Below are positions 39,639 through 53,628 of a stretch of DNA of 64,000 nt, piece after piece (position 1 is the first letter of the stretch; each line of letters opens with the position of its first letter). This stretch comes from Gordius sp. MW1 (taxonomy: Eukaryota; Nematomorpha; Gordioida; Gordea; Gordiidae): positions 14,291,835 through 14,355,834 of the forward strand of contig OZ038527.1 in assembly GCA_964036665.1 (NCBI GenBank). Reading direction: 5' to 3'. The position numbers were made by a program, and so were the translations under genes. Below the pieces are notes generated by a model. That model did not search any database. It saw nothing but the letters and a program-made list of their open reading frames with translations, and was not told the origin of the DNA.

Positions 39639-42600
39639 GACAACTTTTATCGAATGAATACGGTTGAAAGAAAAAAAAGGGAAAAATTTTGAGGTAAAAA
39701 TATTTATTTTTTTCGATTCTATGTGAAAGAGCTTGAAAAAATATATAAAAATAAGACAATTTCAGAATCCTATTATCCTCGATTGACTTCCGAAAAGAGG
39801 TTTTAAGCTGCGAGAACTATCATTTTGACAAAAGACAACGTTTTATTGTTGCGATTAGTTTGTTGTATCGCAACGTGAGTTTTTAATTTTTGAAAACTGC
39901 TCTATGCGATCATGATTTCAAAGTAATAGTTTTCTGATTCTGATAAATTTTTACTTTTTATCATATAAACCACGTTAGAAAACGACAACTTTTATCGGAT
40001 GAATACGGTTGAAAGAAAAAAATGTGAAAAATTTTGAGGTAAAAATATTCATTTTTTTCGATTTTATGTGAAAGAGCTTAAAAAAATATATAAAAATAAG
40101 CCGATTTGAGAATCCTATTATCCTCGATTGACTTCCGAAAAGAGGTTTTAAGCTGCGAGAACTATCATTTTGACAAAAGACAACGTTTTATTGTTGCGAT
40201 TAGTTTGTTGTATCGCAACGTGAGTGCTTAATTTTTGAAAACTGCACTATGCGACCATGATTTCAAAGTAATAGTTTTCAGATTCTGATAAATTTTTACT
40301 CTTTATCATGGAAACAACGTCTGAAAACGACAACTTTCATCGGATAAATACGGTTGAATAAAAAAATGTGAAAATTTTTGAGGTTAAAATATTCATTTTT
40401 TTTTGGTTCTATGTGAAAGAGCGTAAAAAAATATATAAAAGTAAGCCAATTTGAGAATCCTATTATCCTCGATTGACTTCCGAAAAGAGGTTTTAAGCTG
40501 CGAGAACTATCATTTTGACAAAAGACAACGTTTTATTGTTGCGATTAGTTTGTTGTATCGCAACGTGAGTGCTTAATTTTTGAAAACTGCACTATGCGAT
40601 CATGATTTCAAGGTAATAGTTTTCTGATTCTGATAAATTTTTACTCTTTATCATGGAAACAACGTCTGAAAACGACAACTTTCATCGGATGAATACGGTT
40701 GAATAAAAAAATGTGAAAATTTTTGAGGTAAAAATATTCATTTTTTTTCGATTTGTGAAAGAGCTTAAAAAAATATATAAAAGTAAGCCAATTTGAGAAT
40801 CTATTATCCTCGATTGACTTCCGAAAAGAGGTTTTAAGCTGCGAGAACTATCATTTTGACAAAAGACAACGTTTTATTGTTGCGATTAGTTTGTTGTATC
40901 GCAACGTGAGTGTTTAATTTTTGAAAACTGCACTATGCGATCATGATTTCAAAGTAATAGTTTTCTGATTCTGATAAATTTTTACTTTTTATCATGGAAA
41001 CAACGTCTGAAAACGACAACTTTCATCGGATGAATACGGTTGAATAAAAAAATGTGAAAAATTTTGAGGTAAAAATATTCATTTTTTTCGATTCTATGTA
41101 AAAGAGCGTAAAAAAATATATAAAAGTAAGCCAATTTGAGAATCCTATTATCCTCGATTGACTTCCGAAAAAAGGTTTTAAGCTGCGAGAACTATCATTT
41201 TGACAAAAGACAACGTTTTATTGTTACCGCAACGTGAGTTTTTAATTTTTGAAAACTGCCCTATGCGATCATGATTTCAAAGTAATAGTTTTCTGATTCT
41301 GATAAATTTTTACTTTTTATCATATAAACCACGTCAGAAAACGACAACTTTTATCGAATGAATACGGTTGAAAGAAAAAAAAGGGAAAAATTTTGAGGTA
41401 AAAATATTTATTTTTTTCGATTCTATGTGAAAGAGCTTGAAAAAATATATAAAAATAAGACAATTTCAGAATCCTATTATCCTCGATTGACTTCCGAAAA
41501 GAGGTTTTAAGCTGCGAGAACTATCATTTTGACAAAAGACAACGTTTTATTGTTGCGATTAGTTTGTTGTATCGCAACGTGAGTGCTTAATTTTTGAAAA
41601 CTGCACTATGCGATCATGATTTTAAGGTAATAGTTTTCTGATTTTGATAAATTTTTACTCTTTATCATGGAAACAACGTCTGAAAACGACAACTTTCATC
41701 GGATGAATACGGTTGAATAAAAAAATGTGAAAAATTTTGAGGTAAAAATATTCATTTTTTTTCGATTCTATGTGAAAGAGCTTAAAAAAATATATAAAAG
41801 TAAGCCAATTTGAGAATCTATTATCCTCGATTGACTTCCGAAAAGAGGTTTTAAGCTGCGAGAACTATCATTTTGACAAAAGACACCGTTTTATTGTTGC
41901 GATTAGTTTGTTGTATCGCAACGTGAGTGTTTAATTTTTGAAAACTGCACTATGCGATCATGATTTCAAAGTAATAGTTTTCTGATTCTGATAAATTTTT
42001 ACTTTTTATCATGGAAACAACGTCTGAAAACGACAACTTTCATCGGATGAATACGGTTGAATAAAAAAATGTGAAAAATTTTGAGGTAAAAATATTCATT
42101 TTTTTTCGATTCTATGTGAAAGAGCGTAAAAAAATATATAAAAGTAAGCCAATTTGAGAATCCTATTATCCTCGATTGACTTCCGAAAAGAGGTTTTAAG
42201 CTGCGAGAACTATCATTTTGACAAAAGACAACGTTTTATTGTTGCGATTAGTTTGTTGTATCGCAACGTGAGTGCTTAATTTTTGAAAACTGCACTATGC
42301 GATCATGATTTCAAAGTAATAGTTTTCTGATTCTGATAAATTTTTACTTTTTATCATGGAAACAACGTCTGAAAACGACAACTTTCATCGGATGAATACG
42401 GTTGAATAAAAAAATGTGAAAAATTTTGAGGTAAAAATATTTAGTTTTTTCGATTCTATGTGAAAGAGCGTAAAAAAATATATAAAAGTAAGCCAATTTG
42501 AGAATCCTATTATCCTCGATTGACTTCCGAAAAAAGGTTTTAAGCTGCGAGAACTATCATTTTGACAAAAGACAACGTTTTATTGTTACCGCAACGTGAG

Positions 42601-43739
42601 TTTTTAATTTTTGAAAACTGCCCTATGCGATCATGATTTCAAAGTAATAGTTTTCTGATTCTGATAAATTTTTACTTTTTATCATATAAACCACGTCAGA
42701 AAACGACAACTTTTATCGAATGAATACGGTTGAAAGAAAAAAAAGGGAAAAATTTTGAGGTAAAAATATTTATTTTTTTCGATTCTATGTGAAAGAGCTT
42801 GAAAAAATATATAAAAATAAGACAATTTCAGAATCCTATTATCCTCGATTGACTTCCGAAAAGAGGTTTTAAGCTGCGAGAACTATCATTTTGACAAAAG
42901 ACAACGTTTTATTGTTGCGATTAGTTTGTTGTATCGCAACGTGAGTTTTTAATTTTTGAAAACTGCTCTATGCGATCATGATTTCAAAGTAATAGTTTTC
43001 TGATTCTGATAAATTTTTACTTTTTATCATATAAACCACGTTAGAAAACGACAACTTTTATCGGATGAATACGGTTGAAAGAAAAAAATGTGAAAAATTT
43101 TGAGGTAAAAATATTCATTTTTTTCGATTTTATGTGAAAGAGCTTAAAAAAATATATAAAAATAAGCCGATTTGAGAATCCTATTATCCTCGATTGACTT
43201 CCGAAAAGAGGTTTTAAGCTGCGAGAACTATCATTTTGACAAAAGACAACGTTTTATTGTTGCGATTAGTTTGTTGTATCGCAACGTGAGTGCTTAATTT
43301 TTGAAAACTGCACTATGCGACCATGATTTCAAAGTAATAGTTTTCAGATTCTGATAAATTTTTACTCTTTATCATGGAAACAACGTCTGAAAACGACAAC
43401 TTTCATCGGATAAATACGGTTGAATAAAAAAATGTGAAAATTTTTGAGGTTAAAATATTCATTTTTTTTTGGTTCTATGTGAAAGAGCGTAAAAAAATAT
43501 ATAAAAGTAAGCCAATTTGAGAATCCTATTATCCTCGATTGACTTCCGAAAAGAGGTTTTAAGCTGCGAGAACTATCATTTTGACAAAAGACAACGTTTT
43601 ATTGTTGCGATTAGTTTGTTGTATCGCAACGTGAGTGCTTAATTTTTGAAAACTGCACTATGCGATCATGATTTCAAAGTAATAGTTTTCTGATTCTGAT
43701 AAATTTTTACTTTTTATCATATAAACCACGTTAGAAAAC
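38621..43739. repeat. 15-monomer (5119-bp) superunit, copy 1
   Basis: This unit is three monomers (38621, 38966, 39311), a nine-monomer HOR (39639-42704) and three more monomers (42705, 43050, 43395). The next 15 monomers repeat it: counterparts lie 5119 bp downstream, for example 39639 to 44758, 41015 to 46134 and 42705 to 47824. Rare marks agree: GAGGTTTTATGC near 38781 and 43900, CTAGGTGAAAG near 39391 and 44511, CGATTTGTGAAAG at 40749 and 45868, GACACCG at 41882 and 47001. Confidence 0.9.
39639..42704. repeat. Nine-monomer higher-order repeat, copy 1 (3066 bp)
   Basis: Monomer starts are 39639, 39984, 40329, 40674, 41015, 41343, 41688, 42032 and 42377 (lengths 345, 345, 345, 341, 328, 345, 344, 345, 328). 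Monomers 1 and 6 carry AAAAAAAGGGAAAAATTT and AGACAATTTCAG. Monomer 3 has GGATAAATACGG and TTTTGGTTCTATG. Monomer 4 has the 3-bp loss CGATTTGTGAAAG. Monomers 5 and 9 lack 16 bp of the dyad. Monomer 7 has GACACCG. Private changes include ATTTTGATAAATT near 41641 and ATTTAGTTTTTTCG near 42438. Confidence 0.94.
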
Positions 43740-44757
43740 GACAACTTTTATCGGATGAATACGGTTGAAAGAAAAAAATGTGAAAAATTTTGAGGTAAAA
43801 ATATTCATTTTTTTCGATTTTATGTGAAAGAGCTTAAAAAAATATATAAAAATAAGCCGATTTGAGAATTATATTATCCTCGATTGACTTCCGAAAAGAG
43901 GTTTTATGCTGCGAGAACTATCATTTTGACAAAAGACAACGTTTTATTGTTGCGATTAGTTTGTTGTATCGCAACGTGAGTGCTTAATTTTTGAAAACTG
44001 CACTATGCGACCATGATTTCAAAGTAATAGTTTTCTGATTCTGATAAATTTTTACTTTTTATCATATAAACCACGTTAGAAAACGACAACTTTTATCGGA
44101 TGAATACGGTTGAAAGAAAAAAATGTGAAAAATTTTGAGGTAAAAATATTCATTTTTTTCGATTCTATGTGAAAGAGCGTAAAAAAATATATAAAAGTAA
44201 GCCAATTTGAGAATCCTATTATCCTCGATTGACTTCCGAAAAGAGGTTTTAAGCTGCGAGAACTATCATTTTGACAAAAGACAACGTTTTATTGTTGCGA
44301 TTAGTTTGTTGTATCGCAACGTGAGTGCTTAATTTTTGAAAACTGCACTATGCGATCATGATTTCAAGGTAATAGTTTTCTGATTCTGATAAATTTTTAC
44401 TCTTTATCATGGAAACAACGTCTGAAAACGACAACTTTCATCGGATGAATACGGTTGAATAAAAAAATGTGAAAATTTTTGAGGTAAAAATATTCATTTT
44501 TTTTCGATTCTAGGTGAAAGAGCTTAAAAAAATATATAAAAGTAAGCCAATTTGAGAATCTATTATCCTCGATTGACTTCCGAAAAGAGGTTTTAAGCTG
44601 CGAGAACTATCATTTTGACAAAAGACAACGTTTTATTGTTACCGCAACGTGAGTTTTTAATTTTTGAAAACTGCCCTATGCGATCATGATTTCAAAGTAA
44701 TAGTTTTCTGATTCTGATAAATTTTTACTTTTTATCATATAAACCACGTCAGAAAAC
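42705..44757. repeat. Six-monomer insert between nine-monomer HOR copies (2053 bp)
   Basis: Monomer starts are 42705, 43050, 43395, 43740, 44085 and 44430. The first three match monomers 1-3 of the nine-monomer HOR. At about 43670-43740 the pattern switches: the tail reads CAAAGTAATAG with ATATAAACCACGTT rather than CAAGGTAATAG with ATGGAAACAACG. The last three monomers match the linker 38621-39638. The block is the seam of the 15-monomer duplication. GAATTATATTATCC near 43866 is private to it. Confidence 0.9.
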
Positions 44758-47700
44758 GACAACTTTTATCGAATGAATACGGTTGAAAGAAAAAAAAGGG
44801 AAAAATTTTGAGGTAAAAATATTTATTTTTTTCGATTCTATGTGAAAGAGCTTGAAAAAATATATAAAAATAAGACAATTTCAGAATCCTATTATCCTCG
44901 ATTGACTTCCGAAAAGAGGTTTTAAGCTGCGAGAACTATCATTTTGACAAAAGACAACGTTTTATTGTTGCGATTAGTTTGTTGTATCGCAACGTGAGTT
45001 TTTAATTTTTGAAAACTGCTCTATGCGATCATGATTTCAAAGTAATAGTTTTCTGATTCTGATAAATTTTTACTTTTTATCATATAAACCACGTTAGAAA
45101 ACGACAACTTTTATCGGATGAATACGGTTGAAAGAAAAAAATGTGAAAAATTTTGAGGTAAAAATATTCATTTTTTTCGATTTTATGTGAAAGAGCTTAA
45201 AAAAATATATAAAAATAAGCCGATTTGAGAATCCTATTATCCTCGATTGACTTCCGAAAAGAGGTTTTAAGCTGCGAGAACTATCATTTTGACAAAAGAC
45301 AACGTTTTATTGTTGCGATTAGTTTGTTGTATCGCAACGTGAGTGCTTAATTTTTGAAAACTGCACTATGCGACCATGATTTCAAAGTAATAGTTTTCAG
45401 ATTCTGATAAATTTTTACTCTTTATCATGGAAACAACGTCTGAAAACGACAACTTTCATCGGATAAATACGGTTGAATAAAAAAATGTGAAAATTTTTGA
45501 GGTTAAAATATTCATTTTTTTTTGGTTCTATGTGAAAGAGCGTAAAAAAATATATAAAAGTAAGCCAATTTGAGAATCCTATTATCCTCGATTGACTTCC
45601 GAAAAGAGGTTTTAAGCTGCGAGAACTATCATTTTGACAAAAGACAACGTTTTATTGTTGCGATTAGTTTGTTGTATCGCAACGTGAGTGCTTAATTTTT
45701 GAAAACTGCACTATGCGATCATGATTTCAAGGTAATAGTTTTCTGATTCTGATAAATTTTTACTCTTTATCATGGAAACAACGTCTGAAAACGACAACTT
45801 TCATCGGATGAATACGGTTGAATAAAAAAATGTGAAAATTTTTGAGGTAAAAATATTCATTTTTTTTCGATTTGTGAAAGAGCTTAAAAAAATATATAAA
45901 AGTAAGCCAATTTGAGAATCTATTATCCTCGATTGACTTCCGAAAAGAGGTTTTAAGCTGCGAGAACTATCATTTTGACAAAAGACAACGTTTTATTGTT
46001 GCGATTAGTTTGTTGTATCGCAACGTGAGTGTTTAATTTTTGAAAACTGCACTATGCGATCATGATTTCAAAGTAATAGTTTTCTGATTCTGATAAATTT
46101 TTACTTTTTATCATGGAAACAACGTCTGAAAACGACAACTTTCATCGGATGAATACGGTTGAATAAAAAAATGTGAAAAATTTTGAGGTAAAAATATTCA
46201 TTTTTTTCGATTCTATGTAAAAGAGCGTAAAAAAATATATAAAAGTAAGCCAATTTGAGAATCCTATTATCCTCGATTGACTTCCGAAAAAAGGTTTTAA
46301 GCTGCGAGAACTATCATTTTGACAAAAGACAACGTTTTATTGTTACCGCAACGTGAGTTTTTAATTTTTGAAAACTGCCCTATGCGATCATGATTTCAAA
46401 GTAATAGTTTTCTGATTCTGATAAATTTTTACTTTTTATCATATAAACCACGTCAGAAAACGACAACTTTTATCGAATGAATACGGTTGAAAGAAAAAAA
46501 AGGGAAAAATTTTGAGGTAAAAATATTTATTTTTTTCGATTCTATGTGAAAGAGCTTGAAAAAATATATAAAAATAAGACAATTTCAGAATCCTATTATC
46601 CTCGATTGACTTCCGAAAAGAGGTTTTAAGCTGCGAGAACTATCATTTTGACAAAAGACAACGTTTTATTGTTGCGATTAGTTTGTTGTATCGCAACGTG
46701 AGTGCTTAATTTTTGAAAACTGCACTATGCGATCATGATTTTAAGGTAATAGTTTTCTGATTCTGATAAATTTTTACTCTTTATCATGGAAACAACGTCT
46801 GAAAACGACAACTTTCATCGGATGAATACGGTTGAATAAAAAAATGTGAAAAATTTTGAGGTAAAAATATTCATTTTTTTTCGATTCTATGTGAAAGAGC
46901 TTAAAAAAATATATAAAAGTAAGCCAATTTGAGAATCTATTATCCTCGATTGACTTCCGAAAAGAGGTTTTAAGCTGCGAGAACTATCATTTTGACAAAA
47001 GACACCGTTTTATTGTTGCGATTAGTTTGTTGTATCGCAACGTGAGTGTTTAATTTTTGAAAACTGCACTATGCGATCATGATTTCAAAGTAATAGTTTT
47101 CTGATTCTGATAAATTTTTACTTTTTATCATGGAAACAACGTCTGAAAACGACAACTTTCATCGGATGAATACGGTTGAATAAAAAAATGTGAAAAATTT
47201 TGAGGTAAAAATATTCATTTTTTTTCGATTCTATGTGAAAGAGCGTAAAAAAATATATAAAAGTAAGCCAATTTGAGAATCCTATTATCCTCGATTGACT
47301 TCCGAAAAGAGGTTTTAAGCTGCGAGAACTATCATTTTGACAAAAGACAACGTTTTATTGTTGCGATTAGTTTGTTGTATCGCAACGTGAGTGCTTAATT
47401 TTTGAAAACTGCACTATGCGATCATGATTTCAAAGTAATAGTTTTCTGATTCTGATAAATTTTTACTTTTTATCATGGAAACAACGTCTGAAAACGACAA
47501 CTTTCATCGGATGAATACGGTTGAATAAAAAAATGTGAAAAATTTTGAGGTAAAAATATTTATTTTTTTCGATTCTATGTGAAAGAGCGTAAAAAAATAT
47601 ATAAAAGTAAGCCAATTTGAGAATCCTATTATCCTCGATTGACTTCCGAAAAAAGGTTTTAAGCTGCGAGAACTATCATTTTGACAAAAGACAACGTTTT

Positions 47701-48858
47701 ATTGTTACCGCAACGTGAGTTTTTAATTTTTGAAAACTGCCCTATGCGATCATGATTTCAAAGTAATAGTTTTCTGATTCTGATAAATTTTTACTTTTTA
47801 TCATATAAACCACGTCAGAAAACGACAACTTTTATCGAATGAATACGGTTGAAAGAAAAAAAAGGGAAAAATTTTGAGGTAAAAATATTTATTTTTTTCG
47901 ATTCTATGTGAAAGAGCTTGAAAAAATATATAAAAATAAGACAATTTCAGAATCCTATTATCCTCGATTGACTTCCGAAAAGAGGTTTTAAGCTGCGAGA
48001 ACTATCATTTTGACAAAAGACAACGTTTTATTGTTGCGATTAGTTTGTTGTATCGCAACGTGAGTTTTTAATTTTTGAAAACTGCTCTATGCGATCATGA
48101 TTTCAAAGTAATAGTTTTCTGATTCTGATAAATTTTTACTTTTTATCATATAAACCACGTTAGAAAACGACAACTTTTATCGGATGAATACGGTTGAAAG
48201 AAAAAAATGTGAAAAATTTTGAGGTAAAAATATTCATTTTTTTCGATTTTATGTGAAAGAGCTTAAAAAAATATATAAAAATAAGCCGATTTGAGAATCC
48301 TATTATCCTCGATTGACTTCCGAAAAGAGGTTTTAAGCTGCGAGAACTATCATTTTGACAAAAGACAACGTTTTATTGTTGCGATTAGTTTGTTGTATCG
48401 CAACGTGAGTGCTTAATTTTTGAAAACTGCACTATGCGACCATGATTTCAAAGTAATAGTTTTCAGATTCTGATAAATTTTTACTCTTTATCATGGAAAC
48501 AACGTCTGAAAACGACAACTTTCATCGGATAAATACGGTTGAATAAAAAAATGTGAAAATTTTTGAGGTTAAAATATTCATTTTTTTTTGGTTCTATGTG
48601 AAAGAGCGTAAAAAAATATATAAAAGTAAGCCAATTTGAGAATCCTATTATCCTCGATTGACTTCCGAAAAGAGGTTTTAAGCTGCGAGAACTATCATTT
48701 TGACAAAAGACAACGTTTTATTGTTGCGATTAGTTTGTTGTATCGCAACGTGAGTGCTTAATTTTTGAAAACTGCACTATGCGATCATGATTTCAAGGTA
48801 ATAGTTTTCTGATTCTGATAAATTTTTACTCTTTATCATGGAAACAACGTCTGAAAAC
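43740..48858. repeat. 15-monomer (5119-bp) superunit, copy 2
   Basis: Monomer starts are 43740, 44085, 44430, 44758, 45103, 45448, 45793, 46134, 46462, 46807, 47151, 47496, 47824, 48169 and 48514. The three-monomer linker 43740-44757 repeats 38621-39638. After 48859 the sequence continues as a nine-monomer HOR instead of returning to the linker, so the superunit is present only twice. Confidence 0.88.
44758..47823. repeat. Nine-monomer higher-order repeat, copy 2 (3066 bp)
   Basis: Monomer starts are 44758, 45103, 45448, 45793, 46134, 46462, 46807, 47151 and 47496, with the same length series as copy 1. All diagnostic marks are in the same order: AAAAAAGGGAAAAATTT at monomers 1 and 6, CGATTTGTGAAAG at 45868, and GACACCG at 47001. 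Confidence 0.95.
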
Positions 48859-50890
48859 GACAACTTTCATCGGATGAATACGGTTGAATAAAAAAATGTG
48901 AAAATTTTTGAGGTAAAAATATTCATTTTTTTTCGATTTGTGAAAGAGCTTAAAAAAATATATAAAAGTAAGCCAATTTGAGAATCTATTATCCTCGATT
49001 GACTTCCGAAAAGAGGTTTTAAGCTGCGAGAACTATCATTTTGACAAAAGACAACGTTTTATTGTTGCGATTAGTTTGTTGTATCGCAACGTGAGTGTTT
49101 AATTTTTGAAAACTGCACTATGCGATCATGATTTCAAAGTAATAGTTTTCTGATTCTGATAAATTTTTACTTTTTATCATGGAAACAACGTCTGAAAACG
49201 ACAACTTTCATCGGATGAATACGGTTGAATAAAAAAATGTGAAAAATTTTGAGGTAAAAATATTCATTTTTTTCGATTCTATGTAAAAGAGCGTAAAAAA
49301 ATATATAAAAGTAAGCCAATTTGAGAATCCTATTATCCTCGATTGACTTCCGAAAAAAGGTTTTAAGCTGCGAGAACTATCATTTTGACAAAAGACAACG
49401 TTTTATTGTTACCGCAACGTGAGTTTTTAATTTTTGAAAACTGCCCTATGCGATCATGATTTCAAAGTAATAGTTTTCTGATTCTGATAAATTTTTACTT
49501 TTTATCATATAAACCACGTCAGAAAACGACAACTTTTATCGAATGAATACGGTTGAAAGAAAAAAAAGGGAAAAATTTTGAGGTAAAAATATTTATTTTT
49601 TTCGATTCTATGTGAAAGAGCTTGAAAAAATATATAAAAATAAGACAATTTCAGAATCCTATTATCCTCGATTGACTTCCGAAAAGAGGTTTTAAGCTGC
49701 GAGAACTATCATTTTGACAAAAGACAACGTTTTATTGTTGCGATTAGTTTGTTGTATCGCAACGTGAGTGCTTAATTTTTGAAAACTGCACTATGCGATC
49801 ATGATTTTAAGGTAATAGTTTTCTGATTCTGATAAATTTTTACTCTTTATCATGGAAACAACGTCTGAAAACGACAACTTTCATCGGATGAATACGGTTG
49901 AATAAAAAAATGTGAAAAATTTTGAGGTAAAAATATTCATTTTTTTTCGATTCTATGTGAAAGAGCTTAAAAAAATATATAAAAGTAAGCCAATTTGAGA
50001 ATCTATTATCCTCGATTGACTTCCGAAAAGAGGTTTTAAGCTGCGAGAACTATCATTTTGACAAAAGACACCGTTTTATTGTTGCGATTAGTTTGTTGTA
50101 TCGCAACGTGAGTGTTTAATTTTTGAAAACTGCACTATGCGATCATGATTTCAAAGTAATAGTTTTCTGATTCTGATAAATTTTTACTTTTTATCATGGA
50201 AACAACGTCTGAAAACGACAACTTTCATCGGATGAATACGGTTGAATAAAAAAATGTGAAAAATTTTGAGGTAAAAATATTCATTTTTTTTTCGATTCTA
50301 TGTGAAAGAGCGTAAAAAAATATATAAAAGTAAGCCAATTTGAGAATCCTATTATCCTCGATTGACTTCCGAAAAGAGGTTTTAAGCTGCGAGAACTATC
50401 ATTTTGACAAAAGACAACGTTTTATTGTTGCGATTAGTTTGTTGTATCGCAACGTGAGTGCTTAATTTTTGAAAACTGCACTATGCGATCATGATTTCAA
50501 AGTAATAGTTTTCTGATTCTGATAAATTTTTACTTTTTATCATGGAAACAACGTCTGAAAACGACAACTTTCATCGGATGAATACGGTTGAATAAAAAAA
50601 TGTGAAAAATTTTGAGGTAAAAATATTTATTTTTTTCGATTCTATGTGAAAGAGCGTAAAAAAATATATAAAAGTAAGCCAATTTGAGAATCCTATTATC
50701 CTCGATTGACTTCCGAAAAAAGGTTTTAAGCTGCGAGAACTATCATTTTGACAAAAGACAACGTTTTATTGTTACCGCAACGTGAGTTTTTAATTTTTGA
50801 AAACTGCCCTATGCGATCATGATTTCAAAGTAATAGTTTTCTGATTCTGATAAATTTTTACTTTTTATCATATAAACCACGTCAGAAAAC
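47824..50890. repeat. Nine-monomer higher-order repeat, copy 3 (3067 bp)
   Basis: Monomer starts are 47824, 48169, 48514, 48859, 49200, 49528, 49873, 50217 and 50563. Length differs from copy 2 by one base, an extra T in the T run near 50282. CGATTTGTGAAAG is at 48934 and GACACCG at 50067, each 3066 bp after the copy 2 positions. It directly abuts copy 2. Confidence 0.95.
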
Positions 50891-53628
50891 GACAACTTTT
50901 ATCGAATGAATACGGTTGAAAGAAAAAAAAGGGAAAAATTTTGAGGTAAAAATATTTATTTTTTTCGATTCTATGTGAAAGAGCTTGAAAAAATATATAA
51001 AAATAAGACAATTTCAGAATCCTATTATCCTCGATTGACTTCCGAAAAGAGGTTTTAAGCTGCGAGAACTATCATTTTGACAAAAGACAACGTTTTATTG
51101 TTGCGATTAGTTTGTTGTATCGCAACGTGAGTTTTTAATTTTTGAAAACTGCTCTATGCGATCATGATTTCAAAGTAATAGTTTTCTGATTCTGATAAAT
51201 TTTTACTTTTTATCATATAAACCACGTTAGAAAACGACAACTTTTATCGGATGAATACGGTTGAAAGAAAAAAATGTGAAAAATTTTGAGGTAAAAATAT
51301 TCATTTTTTTCGATTTTATGTGAAAGAGCTTAAAAAAATATATAAAAATAAGCCGATTTGAGAATCCTATTATCCTCGATTGACTTCCGAAAAGAGGTTT
51401 TAAGCTGCGAGAACTATCATTTTGACAAAAGACAACGTTTTATTGTTGCGATTAGTTTGTTGTATCGCAACGTGAGTGCTTAATTTTTGAAAACTGCACT
51501 ATGCGACCATGATTTCAAAGTAATAGTTTTCAGATTCTGATAAATTTTTACTCTTTATCATGGAAACAACGTCTGAAAACGACAACTTTCATCGGATAAA
51601 TACGGTTGAATAAAAAAATGTGAAAATTTTTGAGGTTAAAATATTCATTTTTTTTTGGTTCTATGTGAAAGAGCGTAAAAAAATATATAAAAGTAAGCCA
51701 ATTTGAGAATCCTATTATCCTCGATTGACTTCCGAAAAGAGGTTTTAAGCTGCGAGAACTATCATTTTGACAAAAGACAACGTTTTATTGTTGCGATTAG
51801 TTTGTTGTATCGCAACGTGAGTGCTTAATTTTTGAAAACTGCACTATGCGATCATGATTTCAAGGTAATAGTTTTCTGATTCTGATAAATTTTTACTCTT
51901 TATCATGGAAACAACGTCTGAAAACGACAACTTTCATCGGATGAATACGGTTGAATAAAAAAATGTGAAAATTTTTGAGGTAAAAATATTCATTTTTTTT
52001 CGATTTGTGAAAGAGCTTAAAAAAATATATAAAAGTAAGCCAATTTGAGAATCTATTATCCTCGATTGACTTCCGAAAAGAGGTTTTAAGCTGCGAGAAC
52101 TATCATTTTGACAAAAGACAACGTTTTATTGTTGCGATTAGTTTGTTGTATCGCAACGTGAGTGTTTAATTTTTGAAAACTGCACTATGCGATCATGATT
52201 TCAAAGTAATAGTTTTCTGATTCTGATAAATTTTTACTTTTTATCATGGAAACAACGTCTGAAAACGACAACTTTCATCGGATGAATACGGTTGAATAAA
52301 AAAATGTGAAAAATTTTGAGGTAAAAATATTCATTTTTTTCGATTCTATGTAAAAGAGCGTAAAAAAATATATAAAAGTAAGCCAATTTGAGAATCCTAT
52401 TATCCTCGATTGACTTCCGAAAAAAGGTTTTAAGCTGCGAGAACTATCATTTTGACAAAAGACAACGTTTTATTGTTACCGCAACGTGAGTTTTTAATTT
52501 TTGAAAACTGCCCTATGCGATCATGATTTCAAAGTAATAGTTTTCTGATTCTGATAAATTTTTACTTTTTATCATATAAACCACGTCAGAAAACGACAAC
52601 TTTTATCGAATGAATACGGTTGAAAGAAAAAAAAGGGAAAAATTTTGAGGTAAAAATATTTATTTTTTTCGAATCTATGTGAAAGAGCTTGAAAAAATAT
52701 ATAAAAATAAGACAATTTCAGAATCCTATTATCCTCGATTGACTTCCGAAAAGAGGTTTTAAGCTGCGAGAACTATCATTTTGACAAAAGACAACGTTTT
52801 ATTGTTGCGATTAGTTTGTTGTATCGCAACGTGAGTGCTTAATTTTTTAAAACTGCACTATGCGATCATGATTTTAAGGTAATAGTTTTCTGATTCTGAT
52901 AAATTTTTACTCTTTATCATGGAAACAACGTCTGAAAACGACAACTTTCATCGGATGAATACGGTTGAATAAAAAAATGTGAAAAATTTTGAGGTAAAAA
53001 TATTCATTTTTTTTCGATTCTATGTGAAAGAGCTTAAAAAAATATATAAAAGTAAGCCAATTTGAGAATCTATTATCCTCGATTGACTTCCGAAAAGAGG
53101 TTTTAAGCTGCGAGAACTATCATTTTGACAAAAGACACCGTTTTATTGTTGCGATTAGTTTGTTGTATCGCAACGTGAGTGTTTAATTTTTGAAAACTGC
53201 ACTATGCGATCATGATTTCAAAGTAATAGTTTTCTGATTCTGATAAATTTTTACTTTTTATCATGGAAACAACGTCTGAAAACGACAACTTTCATCGGAT
53301 GAATACGGTTGAATAAAAAAATGTGAAAAATTTTGAGGTAAAAATATTCATTTTTTTTTGATTCTATGTGAAAGAGCGTAAAAAAATATATAAAAGTAAG
53401 CCAATTTGAGAATCCTATTATCCTCGATTGACTTCCGAAAAGAGGTTTTAAGCTGCGAGAACTATCATTTTGACAAAAGACAACGTTTTATTGTTGCGAT
53501 TAGTTTGTTGTATCGCAACGTGAGTGCTTAATTTTTGAAAACTGCACTATGCGATCATGATTTCAAGGTAATAGTTTTCTGATTCTGATAAATTTTTACT
53601 CTTTATCATGGAAACAACGTCTGAAAAC
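50891..53628. repeat. Nine-monomer higher-order repeat, copy 4, incomplete
   Basis: Monomer starts are 50891, 51236, 51581, 51926, 52267, 52595, 52940 and 53284. CGATTTGTGAAAG is at 52001 and GACACCG at 53134, 3067 bp after copy 3. The pattern breaks in the eighth monomer: it has TTTTTTTTTGATTC and a CAAGGTAATAG tail instead of the expected TCGATTC and CAAAGTAATAG, and the ninth, dyad-deleted monomer is missing. Private changes include CGAATCTATG near 52669 and TTTTTTAAAACTGCACTATG near 52843. Confidence 0.92.
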
